Source: Myxococcales bacterium (lineage in GTDB: Bacteria > Myxococcota_A > Bradymonadia > UBA7976 > UBA1532). From it: DNA of 64,000 nucleotides. The position numbers and the translations under genes are program-made. Under the pieces are notes generated by a model. That model worked only from the letters and a program-made list of their open reading frames with translations. It was not told where the DNA came from and made no database searches. Where the stretch lies: contig JACKDN010000006.1 in assembly GCA_020633465.1 (NCBI GenBank), positions 62,001 to 126,000 of the forward strand, given 5' to 3'. This document shows positions 27,753-36,797 of this stretch, one piece after another. The number at the start of each line of letters is the position of its first letter. The stretch's first letter is position 1.

Positions 27753-28430
27753 ATGCAGCGGATCGTGCGCAGCGCCCTGACCCTGGCCACCCTCGGCTGC
27801 GTCGCCACGGCGGCGCAGGCCAAGAAGCCCACCGAGGCGGCCGCCCCGGTCACGGTCGTCGTCCAGAACGCCTGCGCCCAGGACGTCGCGGTCGCCTTCG
27901 GCGGCAGCGAGCTGAAGGTGCCGGCCAAGGGCCAGTCGACCGGGCAGGACCTGCCCGGCACCGACGACTGGTCGTACGCGGTGATGATGAAGGCGCCCAA
28001 GGAGGCCGACCTGGGGCTGCTGAGCCTGAAGCCCGGCGGCAAGTACGGCGTGAAGGTGGCCAACTGCCGCGCCGGCGGCGCCGACCTCTTCACCCACGAC
28101 CAGGCCGAGCGCCCCGCCGAGGTGTCCCCCCAGGCCGCGGCCGAGGTCCGGTTCCGCGCCCGCAAGAACGTCTTCCTCGAGTACCGCCCCGGCAACAAGG
28201 GCAGCTTCAAGCCCCTGTCCGTGGCGATGACCCGCTACATCGAGCAGCCCGGCGGCGAGTTCGAGTTCACCCTGCGCCTGCGCGCCGCGAAGCGCGGCCC
28301 GGTGCTGAAGATGGTGAAGACGGCGGTGAAGCTCGACCCCGGGCACCGCTACCTGATCGAGGCCAACGTCGCCGAGGGCGACATCCTCTTCAAGCGCGAG
28401 GACGAGGGCTGGCGCACCGCCGAGAAGTAG
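27753..28430 (+). CDS. Secreted protein of unknown function
   Basis: A 225-residue exported protein. The signal peptide MQRIVRSALTLATLGCVATAAQA is followed by KKPTEAAAP. The mature part looks beta-rich (VTVVVQNACAQDVAVAFGG, GEFEFTLRLRAAKRG, HRYLIEANVAEGDILF) with three cysteines in all including one in the signal. GAGGAG lies 5 bases before the ATG. I do not recognise a family. It stands alone after the ftsZ hairpin and is followed by a hexamer repeat. Confidence 0.7.
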   Translation: MQRIVRSALTLATLGCVATAAQAKKPTEAAAPVTVVVQNACAQDVAVAFGGSELKVPAKGQSTGQDLPGTDDWSYAVMMKAPKEADLGLLSLKPGGKYGVKVANCRAGGADLFTHDQAERPAEVSPQAAAEVRFRARKNVFLEYRPGNKGSFKPLSVAMTRYIEQPGGEFEFTLRLRAAKRGPVLKMVKTAVKLDPGHRYLIEANVAEGDILFKREDEGWRTAEK

Positions 28431-28454
28431 CCACGCCCGCCCCCCCGCCGCGGT

Positions 28455-28484
28455 CGACCTTGACCTTGACCCTGACCTTGACCC
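28455..28484. repeat. Hexamer tandem repeat (TGACCT-like, five units)
   Basis: CGACCT, TGACCT, TGACCC, TGACCT and TGACCC follow each other directly. The same hexamer recurs at 40397-40420, also between genes. Confidence 0.75.
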
Positions 28485-28532
28485 GCCCGACCCCTTGGCA
28501 CCTACGCCCGGGCTCTCCGCCTCCCGCCCCCC

Positions 28533-29264
28533 TCAGGGCGGCGGCGGTGGCGGCGGCTGCGGATCCAGCGGCACCGGCATGACGTCGTCGATGCCCGGCG
28601 TGCCCGGCGCGGGCTTCGCCTCGGGGTTCGGCGGGAAGGGCTTGCGCGACACCTCGAAGCTGGCCGGTCCGTAGGGCCCCTCGCCCTCGGTGCGGAAGGT
28701 GCCCCGGTAGTACACGGTGCGGCCGAAGCGATCCTCGAAGCTGCCCTGCCGCGGGATGGCCGCCTCCTCGGCGGTCATCACCTCCATGTGCACCTTCAGG
28801 AAGTCGTGGTTGCCCACGAACTGCTGCGACAGCGCGGTCAGCGACGCGCTCAGCGCGCGCTCCGAGAACGTCGCCTGGGCCCCGATCACCCGCCCCGCCT
28901 CGTCGACCTCGAAGCTCAGCTGCGCGCCGTCGTAGCCCTCCCACGTGGGGCGGGGCGCGCCCGGCACGGGCTTCCAACCGGACGCGTCGCTCATCGCCTC
29001 GGCCAGCCAGCGCTGATCCCGCCCCAGCAGGCCGATGCGCTGCACCGCCTCGACGTCGAGCGCGGCGTCCACCACCACGCCAGCGTCGACCGGCTCGGGC
29101 CGCTCTTCCATGCGAGGCAGGGGTCGATGCGGCGCCTGCGCCATCGCGTCGGGCCGCTGGACCGGCGGCTCGGGCGGCGGACCGCCGCACATCGAGTCAC
29201 CGACGAAGACGAAGACGAGCAGGCCCATCGCAATCAGGGCCAGGGGGACGATGAGACGCTCCAC
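28533..29264 (-). CDS. Membrane-anchored protein of unknown function
   Basis: A 243-residue protein: one N-terminal helix (LIVPLALIAMGLLVFVFVGDSM) followed by a Pro-rich spacer, a compact domain from about residue 70 (AVQRIGLLGRDQRWLAEAMSD... to FRTEGEGPYGPASFEVSRKP) and a poly-Pro C-terminal tail. The GTG at 29264 has TGGAGG about 9 bases upstream. It is probably anchored in the inner membrane with the domain in the periplasm. No family recognised. It is transcribed in the same direction as the large lipoprotein gene upstream of it (gap of 56 bases), so the two may form an operon. Confidence 0.65.
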   Translation of the reverse strand: MERLIVPLALIAMGLLVFVFVGDSMCGGPPPEPPVQRPDAMAQAPHRPLPRMEERPEPVDAGVVVDAALDVEAVQRIGLLGRDQRWLAEAMSDASGWKPVPGAPRPTWEGYDGAQLSFEVDEAGRVIGAQATFSERALSASLTALSQQFVGNHDFLKVHMEVMTAEEAAIPRQGSFEDRFGRTVYYRGTFRTEGEGPYGPASFEVSRKPFPPNPEAKPAPGTPGIDDVMPVPLDPQPPPPPPP

Positions 29265-29320
29265 GCGCCGCGCCTCCAGTCAGCTGGCGGGCCGCGCCCG
29301 GGCGGGGCGGCCGCGGCGCC

Positions 29321-32239
29321 TCAGTCGGCGCAGGTGAAGTCGAGGCAGGTCTGGCCGTTCGCGCAGTCGGCGTCGTCGCCGCACTCGGCGATGCCCCAGC
29401 GCAGGTCGAAGGCGCCCGCCTCGCCGGCCGAGCCGTCGACCACCACGAACACGTCGCCGTCGTCCACCGCGGTGAAGACGATCGACTCGGTCAGCGCCCC
29501 GTCGCTGCCCTCGACGCACGACCGGGCCGCGTCGGCGCAGTTGGTCGTCGCGTAGAGCGACAGATCCCACCCGCCGGTCGGCACGGCCTCGACGAAGTAG
29601 CGCGTGTCGGCGCGGGTCGACAGCTGGTAGACCACGTCGCCGCCCACGCTGTCGTGATCGGTGCAGCGGTTGTTCACCACGAGGGCGTAGTCGTCGGTCG
29701 CGCCGCGGGTGTCGCCGCTCAGGCTGCCGCCGCCGGCGTCCAGCGCCTGGGCCGCCTCGCAGGTGTCGTTGGCCGGCGGCGCGCCGAAGGCCTCGACGAA
29801 CACGTTGGCCCGCACGCGGCCGATGTCGTTGGGCGTCGCGCCCTCGACCACCAGCACGTACTCACCGGCGGCCACCACCTGGTCGAAGCCGTAGCCGCAG
29901 GCCACCGGCCCGACGTCGCCGCAGCGCTCGGCCAGATAGGCCCCCGCGGCGACGCCCGGCGTCAGCGCGTCGACCTCGACCCGCACGCGGGCCGCCGTCT
30001 CGAGGTTCAGGGTGTAGATCGCGTCCGGCCCGGCGCTGCCGAGGCAGCCGTCCACGTCGTCGCGCGCCCGATCCAGGTTCACGGTCAGGCTGGCCGCCCC
30101 CTGGTCGTCCAACGCCACGGCCTCGGCCGCGTCGCAGCGATCGTTGCGCGGCGCCGCCGCGAGCGGACCGGTGGTCACCTCGAGCGAGAAGGCCGGCTCG
30201 TCGCTCACGGTCACGCCGTCCACCAGCACGGTGTACTCACCCGGCGCCGTCAGCGCGGCCCGCGCCAGCGCCGGGTTCGGCAGCGGCACCAGGGGGTCGT
30301 CGGGGTTGATGCTGCCCGCCGCGCACGCCATCTCGGTGCCCGCGTTCACGCAGCTCGAGCGGATCGACACCACCGGATCACCCAGCGTGCCGGTGGCCCG
30401 CCCCGCCACCCGCGCGCTCAGCAGCACCGGCGGGAACACGCAGGGGTCGTTCGCGCAGCTGCCGTCGTCGCTGTCGGGATCGTCCACCGTGACGATGTAC
30501 GCCAGCTCGCCCGCTTCGGCCCCCTGCGCCGTGCACGAGGGCGAGGTCTCGCTGTCGTCGCTCAGCGTCGCCTCGGCCGTCGCCGTGTTGCCGTTCAGCA
30601 CCAGGACCTCGGCGTCCTCGCACAGCGCGCGCACCCCGTTGCTGACCGCGGTCAGCGACACCACGTAGGTGCCCGCGCCGCTCTCCGCCATCAGCTCGAG
30701 GCAGTGGAAACCTCGGCCGGTGGTCGCCGACAGCTCCATGTCGCCCATGCCCGAGCGGCTCCACCGGCCGGTGACCGCCTCGATGGGCTCGTTCATCCGG
30801 TTGTACAGCTGCCCGAGGATCACCGCGTTGCCGCTGGCGATCTCGACGTTCACGGTCAGCGTCTCCTGCGCCTCCATGTAGAAGCACAGGAAGTCGGCGT
30901 CGCCCGGGCAGATGCGCCCGGCGACGTCGCCGCGGAAGCCCGCGTCGTCCTGGGTGCGCACGATCAGGCCGGTCTGGTTGGTGTCGTCGCCGGCGCCCGC
31001 CTCGCGCGGATCGTCGACGCAGGCGTCCTCGGACAGGAAGCCGATGCCCAGGTCGTACCGACCCACCGACCGCGGCCCCCGCTGGCTCACCTGCACCAGC
31101 AGCGGGCGCGCGGTGACGAAGGGACCCAGCACCACCGCCTCGGTCAGCGCGCCCGTGTCGGACACGGCCAGCTCCACCCCGTCCGCCGTCAGCACCCGCA
31201 GCCGCAGATCCGCGTCGCGGTCCAGCTGCCGCACCGTCACCTCGACGACCGTGTCGGCCGGCAGATCGAAGCGGAACCAGTCCTCGTTGCAGCTCACCAG
31301 GTCGGGGTAGACCAGATCGCCCATGATCGGGCTGGCCGTCTCGGCGGTGTCGTTGGCCTCGAAGTCGTCCTCTTCGCAGGCGGCCGCCGCGCAGCTGCCG
31401 CCGTCGCACAGCCGGCCGCCGAGGCAGTCCTCGTCGTCGGTGCAGGCCGGGGGCTCCTCGCAGCCGACGCCGGGATCGCAGGTCTGCGCGCCCGGGCAGT
31501 CGCCGTCCTCGAAGCAGACGCCGCAGCCCTGCGCCCCGAAGCACACGAGGCCGATCGGGCAGCTGTCGTCGCCCTGGCAGCGCTCGGTGGGCCCGGTGGT
31601 GCGGCAGGCGCCGTTCTCGAGGCAGATCAGCGCGCCGGGGCAGCCGCTCACGTTGCAGTCGAAGTCGGGGACGCAGGTGCCGTCGACGCACACGTCGCCG
31701 GGCAGGCACTGCCGGCTGCCCTCGCAGTCGTCGGGCGCGACGCAGACGCGCAGGGGCGAGCAGGTGGCCCCCTCGGGACAGTCACCGTCCTCGAGGCAGT
31801 TCCCACACCGCCCGTCGATGCAGCTGGGCGTCTCGGGGGTCTCGGCGCAGGCCATGTCGTCCGCGCACCCGTCGGCGCAGGCCCCGTCGACGCAGATGCG
31901 GCCGGCGAAGCACTGCGCGTCGCGCTCGCAGGGCGACACCTCCATGCACTCGCCGGTGGCCTCGTCGCAGGTGAGATCGCGGCCCTCGCAGTCGCAGCCG
32001 GGCGCGCCGCCCATGCCACCCATGCCGCCGCCGTCCGCGCCCCCCGGTCCCATGTCGGGGGCGCCGCCCATGCCGGGATCGCCGCCCTCGCCGCCGGCCC
32101 CGCCGCCGCCGTCGCCGCCCTGCCCCGTCATCGCGTCGGGCGTGGGCGTGCTGCCGCCGCCGCCGTCGTCACACGCCGCGAAGGTCAACGCACTCGCCGC
32201 CAGCGCGATGGTCGACCACCACGAAAACCGTGCTCGCAT
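29321..32239 (-). CDS. Very large Cys-rich/PPC-repeat lipoprotein A
   Basis: A 972-residue lipoprotein. After the signal (MRARFSWWSTIALAASALTF, lipid Cys at 22) comes an Asp/Gly/Met linker (MGGMGG type). Residues of about 75-285 hold many short cysteine modules of the pattern C...D.QC..G..C..G.C. The rest consists of repeated beta-sandwich-like units opening with phrases such as EANDTAETASPI, DPREAGAGDDTNQ, NDRCDAAEAV and NDTCEAAQAL, each followed by DxDxF/C and VxV strands, as in PPC (bacterial pre-peptidase C-terminal) domains. The C terminus has a last cysteine module. The start is fixed by the signal peptide and GGGGAGAG. Likely a surface adhesin or matrix protein; function unknown. Confidence 0.75.
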   Translation of the reverse strand: MRARFSWWSTIALAASALTFAACDDGGGGSTPTPDAMTGQGGDGGGGAGGEGGDPGMGGAPDMGPGGADGGGMGGMGGAPGCDCEGRDLTCDEATGECMEVSPCERDAQCFAGRICVDGACADGCADDMACAETPETPSCIDGRCGNCLEDGDCPEGATCSPLRVCVAPDDCEGSRQCLPGDVCVDGTCVPDFDCNVSGCPGALICLENGACRTTGPTERCQGDDSCPIGLVCFGAQGCGVCFEDGDCPGAQTCDPGVGCEEPPACTDDEDCLGGRLCDGGSCAAAACEEDDFEANDTAETASPIMGDLVYPDLVSCNEDWFRFDLPADTVVEVTVRQLDRDADLRLRVLTADGVELAVSDTGALTEAVVLGPFVTARPLLVQVSQRGPRSVGRYDLGIGFLSEDACVDDPREAGAGDDTNQTGLIVRTQDDAGFRGDVAGRICPGDADFLCFYMEAQETLTVNVEIASGNAVILGQLYNRMNEPIEAVTGRWSRSGMGDMELSATTGRGFHCLELMAESGAGTYVVSLTAVSNGVRALCEDAEVLVLNGNTATAEATLSDDSETSPSCTAQGAEAGELAYIVTVDDPDSDDGSCANDPCVFPPVLLSARVAGRATGTLGDPVVSIRSSCVNAGTEMACAAGSINPDDPLVPLPNPALARAALTAPGEYTVLVDGVTVSDEPAFSLEVTTGPLAAAPRNDRCDAAEAVALDDQGAASLTVNLDRARDDVDGCLGSAGPDAIYTLNLETAARVRVEVDALTPGVAAGAYLAERCGDVGPVACGYGFDQVVAAGEYVLVVEGATPNDIGRVRANVFVEAFGAPPANDTCEAAQALDAGGGSLSGDTRGATDDYALVVNNRCTDHDSVGGDVVYQLSTRADTRYFVEAVPTGGWDLSLYATTNCADAARSCVEGSDGALTESIVFTAVDDGDVFVVVDGSAGEAGAFDLRWGIAECGDDADCANGQTCLDFTCAD

Positions 32240-32453
32240 CGAACTCTCCCCCCGGAAGTCGCGCTGCGACGATAAGGAACTTCGGGCGGCTCTTGCAACC
32301 TTGCCGTGTCGGCCCCATGCAGCCACGAAAGGCCCCAATTCCGGCCCGCTCCGAGCCGCCGCGGCCGCCCCGCCGATCACCCGATCGCGGCCTTTGATCT
32401 GCCCCCACAACACGGGTAGGCTGGGTGCGGTCCAATCCGGGGGGACGACTCAG
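32240..32453. other. Divergent intergenic region
   Basis: These 214 bases separate the divergent large lipoprotein A and PKD protein genes and should hold both promoters. No convincing hexamer pair was found by eye. Confidence 0.4.
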
Positions 32454-35400
32454 ATGAAGAAGTTGGGACTCGTGCTCGGGCTGTGCGCTGTGCCCGCGAT
32501 GGCGAACGCCGGCATCGACACGGCGGTCGACATCCTGTCGCCGCAGGCCGGGGCTTGCGTGAACAACGGGGGCGTGCCTTTCGAGGGCGCCGGTCTGGTC
32601 GGTGAGGCGCAGCCCGACCCCACCGACGTCGAGATCGCCCTCCGCCTCCAGGACGCGCAGGGTCGCGATCTCGAGGTGACCGTCCTGGTGGACGACGAGC
32701 CCCTCTACTCGGTGCAGCACGTGTTCGACGAGGGCGAGACGGAGGCCGAGGTGGCCTACCTGATCAACGCCTTCATCATCGCGGACGGCGACGGCCGCAC
32801 CGTGAGCGTCACCGCGACGCCGATCGACGGCGGCGCCACCGCGATGGACAGCGTCACCTTCGATCTCGACCGCCTGCCGCCGCGCATCGTCGCCGATCCG
32901 GACATCGTCGCCGATCTCGAGGGCTGCTTCGCCCAGGCGCCGATGCTCGACTTCACGGTCGCCGACGCGCGGACCGCCCCCGGGGCCATCGACGTTCAGA
33001 ACGTGGTCAACCCCGACGGCCCCTCGGCCTGTTCGGATCTGCGGCGCATCACGCTGCGGGACACCTGCGGTCAGAACGCCGACGGCACGACGGGCAACGC
33101 GGCGATCGTCGACGTGCGCACGCAGAAGACGCCGGCGCCGGGGCTCATCAACGTCACGCTGCGCGGCTACCGGTGCACCCTGCAGAGCTGCCCGACCGAC
33201 GGCCCGGACGCGCAGGAGTTCGCCGACGGCGCCAACGTCGGCCGCGCCGCGCTGACCTACGAGCTCGACGCGCCGGCCGACTGCGCGCTGAACATCGCCG
33301 CCGATCTCGTCAAGGACGGCGACGACGCCAACCCCGCGGTGCTCATCCAGGGCGAGCCGATCGCCGAGGCGGGCAGCTACGCCGCCAGCGTCGCGGTGTC
33401 GGCCTGCGACATGCAGGTCGCGCAGGACGCGCTCGACTTCGTCGTCCTCGAGCGGCCCCTGGCCGATCCGGGCGGCCCCTACGACGTCGCGCAGGGCGCG
33501 CCGCTGCAGCTCGACGCGCGGGGCAGCTTCGCCGCGCCCGAGCTCGGCGGCATCGTCGAGATCGCCTGGGACCTCAACCGCGACGGCTTCTTCGATCCGG
33601 GCGAGGTGGGCGAGGACATCAACGGCAACGGCGTGCTGGACGAGTTCGAGGATCTCGACGGCGACGGCATGCTGCGCCCGGATCGCGATCTCGACGGCAG
33701 CGGCGCCATCGAGCCCCGCGAGGTGTTCCGCATCGGCGGCGGCGGCATCCCGCTCGTCGACTTCCCCACCGACGAGAACGGCTTCTTCCGCGTGCCCCTG
33801 CGCATCACCGCGGGCAACGGCGGCCGGGCCTTCGCCGAGGCCCAGGTGAGCGTCGGCGACGTCAGCCCCACCTGCGTGCTCGGCGGCCCCTACATGGGCC
33901 TCGAGGGCGAGCCCATCCAGTTCGACGCCAGCGACTCGGCCCCCGGCGACCCCACCGATCCCATCGTGGCGTGGGCCTGGGACTTCCAGGACGACGGCGT
34001 GGTCGATCAGCGGGCGCAGAACCTGGCGATGCCCACCCACATCTTCCGCGAGTCGGGCAGCTACACCGTGCGCCTGCGGGTCGAGGACGGCGACTCGTCC
34101 GCCGACTGCACCGCCCAGGTCACCGTCGACGATCCGTCGCCGGTCGTCGAGGGCATCGCGGCGCTCGACGCCGAGAACCTCGTCGAGGGCCGCGAGGTCG
34201 GCTTCACCGCCGGCACCACCCGGCCGGGCAACGCCTCGGATCCGATCATCGTCTACAACTGGACCCTCGGCGTGCCCGGCGTGCCCGCCCTGCGCAGCGA
34301 CTCGACCGCGGGCGATCCGCCCCTGCGCTCGCCCCGCTACACCTACGACGACGACGGCGAGTACGAGGTGTGCCTCTCGGTCTTCGACGAGGACGGCGAC
34401 GAGGCCAACGACTGCTTCATGATCACCGTGGCCGATCTGCAGCCCGAGCCCTTCTTCACCGGGCCCGCGGTGGTCAGCGAAGGCCAGGAGGTCATGTTCG
34501 ACGCCAGCAACACGCTGGCCGGCGGCCCCGCCGACCCCCTCACCGGCCTGCGCTGGGAGTTCAACGACGGCAGCGATCCCGTATCGGTGCCGCCCGACCA
34601 GCTGACCATCCGCCACACCTTCGAGACCTCGGCCGACCAGCTGACCGTGCGCCTGGTGGCCATCGACGAGGACAGCGAGGTCGCCTTCGAGCGCAACATC
34701 CGCGTCAACGACGTCGTGCCGACCGCGCGCGTGCGCGTGCTGTACGAGAACGAAGAGCGCGTGGGCTACGAGGGCGTGATGCTGACGCTCGACGCCTCGC
34801 AGAGCACGCCGGGCAGCCCCACCGACCCCATCGCCAGCTACCGCTGGGACTTCGGCAACGGCGACACCGCCGAGAGCGACGCGCCCACCATCGATTACGC
34901 CTGGGGCGATCAGGGCACGTTCGTGGTGACGCTGACGGTCATCGACGAGGACGGCAGCGAGGTGGGCGTCACCACCACCGTGCGCGTCGACAACGTGCCG
35001 CCCACCGTGCGCATCGTCGACGAGAACGGCGACGACGTGGACGTGCAGGTCGAGATCGGCGCCGAGGTGGGCTTCGAGGCCATCGTCGACGACGTCGAGG
35101 CCGATCTGCCCCTCAGCTACACCTGGAACTTCGGCGAGGGCCCGGACGCCGAGCAGACCGGCCCGATGGCCAACCACACCTTCACGGCCCTCGGGCCCCA
35201 GACCGTCCGCGTCCGCGTCAGCGACGGCGACGGCACCTGCGCGCCGGTCCCCTGCGACGCCCAGAACCCCTGCGCCGGCGGCGGCATCTGCGTCCAGGGC
35301 CTGTGCCCGCCCGCCGCCGCGCTGTGCCGCGACGACGCCGACTGCCCGGGCAGCGCCTGCGGCAACGCGACCAGCGAGGCCGAGCTGCGGGTGACCGTCA

Positions 35401-36668
35401 CGCCGGCCGCCCCGCGCATCGCGCCCGTCGAGCCGATCACCGTCAAGGAAGGCGAGACGATCAACCTGCGCGTCGAGGTGCGCTCGGCGATGTCCGGCGA
35501 GGGCGAGTTCGACGGCCCGGTCATCATCGGCGTGCCGCGGCTGCCCGAGGGCGCCAGCTTCGAGATCACCGACGAGGGCGCGCCGGAAGAGGTGCAGTAC
35601 GTCGACATCGAGTGGACGCCCACCTTCTACGACGCCGGCACCTACACCGTGGCGATCACCGGCGTGGCGCCGGTGGCCGACATCGGGCGGCGGCGCGAGT
35701 TCACCATCACCGTGGAGGAGGGCGGCTCGCCCCTGCTGGCCACCGTCGGCGGCACCGCCAGCCGCGGCCTGCTGACCACCTTCCGCTACGACCGGTTCAA
35801 CGGGCAGATCACCTTCGCCCGCGACCAGCAGGTGGACGTCGGCGTGGGCGCCGGCGGCATGGCCATCGGGCCCAACGGCCGCTTCGTCTACGTGGCGACG
35901 CCCGGCTCGGGCGCGGTGGCGGTGGTGGCGACCGCGGGCGGCCCGGCGCGGCTGGTGCGGCGCATCCCCACCGGGCCGGGCGCCTACGCGGTGGCCTGGG
36001 GCGCCGGGCGCGTGTGGACCATCAGCAACGGCGACCAGACGCTGTCGGTCATCGACCCCGAGACGATGAAGGTCGAGCAGGCGGTGTCGATCGCCCCGCT
36101 CGAGACCATCACCGACCTCGCCTGGCTGCCCGACGGCTTCGACGGCATCGACGGCGCCCACCTGGTGGCGGTGTCGGGGCGCAGCGGCAACGTGACCTTC
36201 ATCGATCCGGACGCCGTGCTCGAGGGCGACAGCGGCATCGTCAGCTCGCGGCGCCTCGGCGGCGGGCTGCAGCGCATCGCGGTGGACGCCGAGAACGGCA
36301 CGCTGGCCTTCGCGGACGCCAAGACGCGCAACGTCTACCGCATCGGCGCGTCGGCGCTGATGGGCGGCGGCCAGGCCGAGGGCATGCCCACCGACTTCGC
36401 GCCCACCGACTTGATGTTCAAGGGCGGCACGCTGTACGCGGCCACCGCCGGCGGCCTGTGGACCTTCCCGGCGGACGACGACGGCACGCGCGACACGGGG
36501 CTCGTGCTGAACGCGCTGGGCAACCTGCCCGAGGCGATCATCGGCGGCGGCTACCTCATCGGGGCCGGCGAAGGCCGGGTGCGGAACCTCGACGAGCAGC
36601 TGCGGAACCTGATCGAAGCGAACGGCGCGCGGGTGCGCCGACTGGCGGCGTTCGTCGCCCTTGAGTAG
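32454..36668 (+). CDS. Exported PKD-repeat protein with C-terminal beta-propeller
   Basis: A 1404-residue secreted protein. Signal peptide MKKLGLVLGLCAVPAMANA. After an N-terminal Ig-like region come at least five PKD-type domains, each with phrases such as GGPYMGLEGEPIQFDASDS...WAWDFQDDG and a closing YTVRLRVEDGDSS. Calcium-binding runs (DLDGDGML, DLDGSGAIEP) interrupt the first one. A Cys cluster (CAPVPCDAQNPC...) and a cadherin-like domain follow. From about residue 1105 the chain reads as a YncE/NHL-like propeller (GGMAIGPNGRFVYVATPGSGAV...). It is presumably a surface or matrix protein binding glycans or proteins. ATG at 32454 follows GGGGGGA. Confidence 0.8.
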   Translation: MKKLGLVLGLCAVPAMANAGIDTAVDILSPQAGACVNNGGVPFEGAGLVGEAQPDPTDVEIALRLQDAQGRDLEVTVLVDDEPLYSVQHVFDEGETEAEVAYLINAFIIADGDGRTVSVTATPIDGGATAMDSVTFDLDRLPPRIVADPDIVADLEGCFAQAPMLDFTVADARTAPGAIDVQNVVNPDGPSACSDLRRITLRDTCGQNADGTTGNAAIVDVRTQKTPAPGLINVTLRGYRCTLQSCPTDGPDAQEFADGANVGRAALTYELDAPADCALNIAADLVKDGDDANPAVLIQGEPIAEAGSYAASVAVSACDMQVAQDALDFVVLERPLADPGGPYDVAQGAPLQLDARGSFAAPELGGIVEIAWDLNRDGFFDPGEVGEDINGNGVLDEFEDLDGDGMLRPDRDLDGSGAIEPREVFRIGGGGIPLVDFPTDENGFFRVPLRITAGNGGRAFAEAQVSVGDVSPTCVLGGPYMGLEGEPIQFDASDSAPGDPTDPIVAWAWDFQDDGVVDQRAQNLAMPTHIFRESGSYTVRLRVEDGDSSADCTAQVTVDDPSPVVEGIAALDAENLVEGREVGFTAGTTRPGNASDPIIVYNWTLGVPGVPALRSDSTAGDPPLRSPRYTYDDDGEYEVCLSVFDEDGDEANDCFMITVADLQPEPFFTGPAVVSEGQEVMFDASNTLAGGPADPLTGLRWEFNDGSDPVSVPPDQLTIRHTFETSADQLTVRLVAIDEDSEVAFERNIRVNDVVPTARVRVLYENEERVGYEGVMLTLDASQSTPGSPTDPIASYRWDFGNGDTAESDAPTIDYAWGDQGTFVVTLTVIDEDGSEVGVTTTVRVDNVPPTVRIVDENGDDVDVQVEIGAEVGFEAIVDDVEADLPLSYTWNFGEGPDAEQTGPMANHTFTALGPQTVRVRVSDGDGTCAPVPCDAQNPCAGGGICVQGLCPPAAALCRDDADCPGSACGNATSEAELRVTVTPAAPRIAPVEPITVKEGETINLRVEVRSAMSGEGEFDGPVIIGVPRLPEGASFEITDEGAPEEVQYVDIEWTPTFYDAGTYTVAITGVAPVADIGRRREFTITVEEGGSPLLATVGGTASRGLLTTFRYDRFNGQITFARDQQVDVGVGAGGMAIGPNGRFVYVATPGSGAVAVVATAGGPARLVRRIPTGPGAYAVAWGAGRVWTISNGDQTLSVIDPETMKVEQAVSIAPLETITDLAWLPDGFDGIDGAHLVAVSGRSGNVTFIDPDAVLEGDSGIVSSRRLGGGLQRIAVDAENGTLAFADAKTRNVYRIGASALMGGGQAEGMPTDFAPTDLMFKGGTLYAATAGGLWTFPADDDGTRDTGLVLNALGNLPEAIIGGGYLIGAGEGRVRNLDEQLRNLIEANGARVRRLAAFVALE

Positions 36669-36797
36669 ACAGCGGTGCTTTTGCGACTGTGCATTTTGCT
36701 ACACGCCTGACGAGCGAGCGTGGGGTGTGGTCCGCTGCGGCGGGCAGGTCGGCGTGGAGAGCGCCGGTCGGGTGTCACCATCGAACGGGGGAACCTG

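Noticed and set aside
28440..28500. CRISPR-like array from the TGACCT hexamers
   Set aside because: The units are direct hexamers without spacers, and no cas gene is present anywhere in the window.
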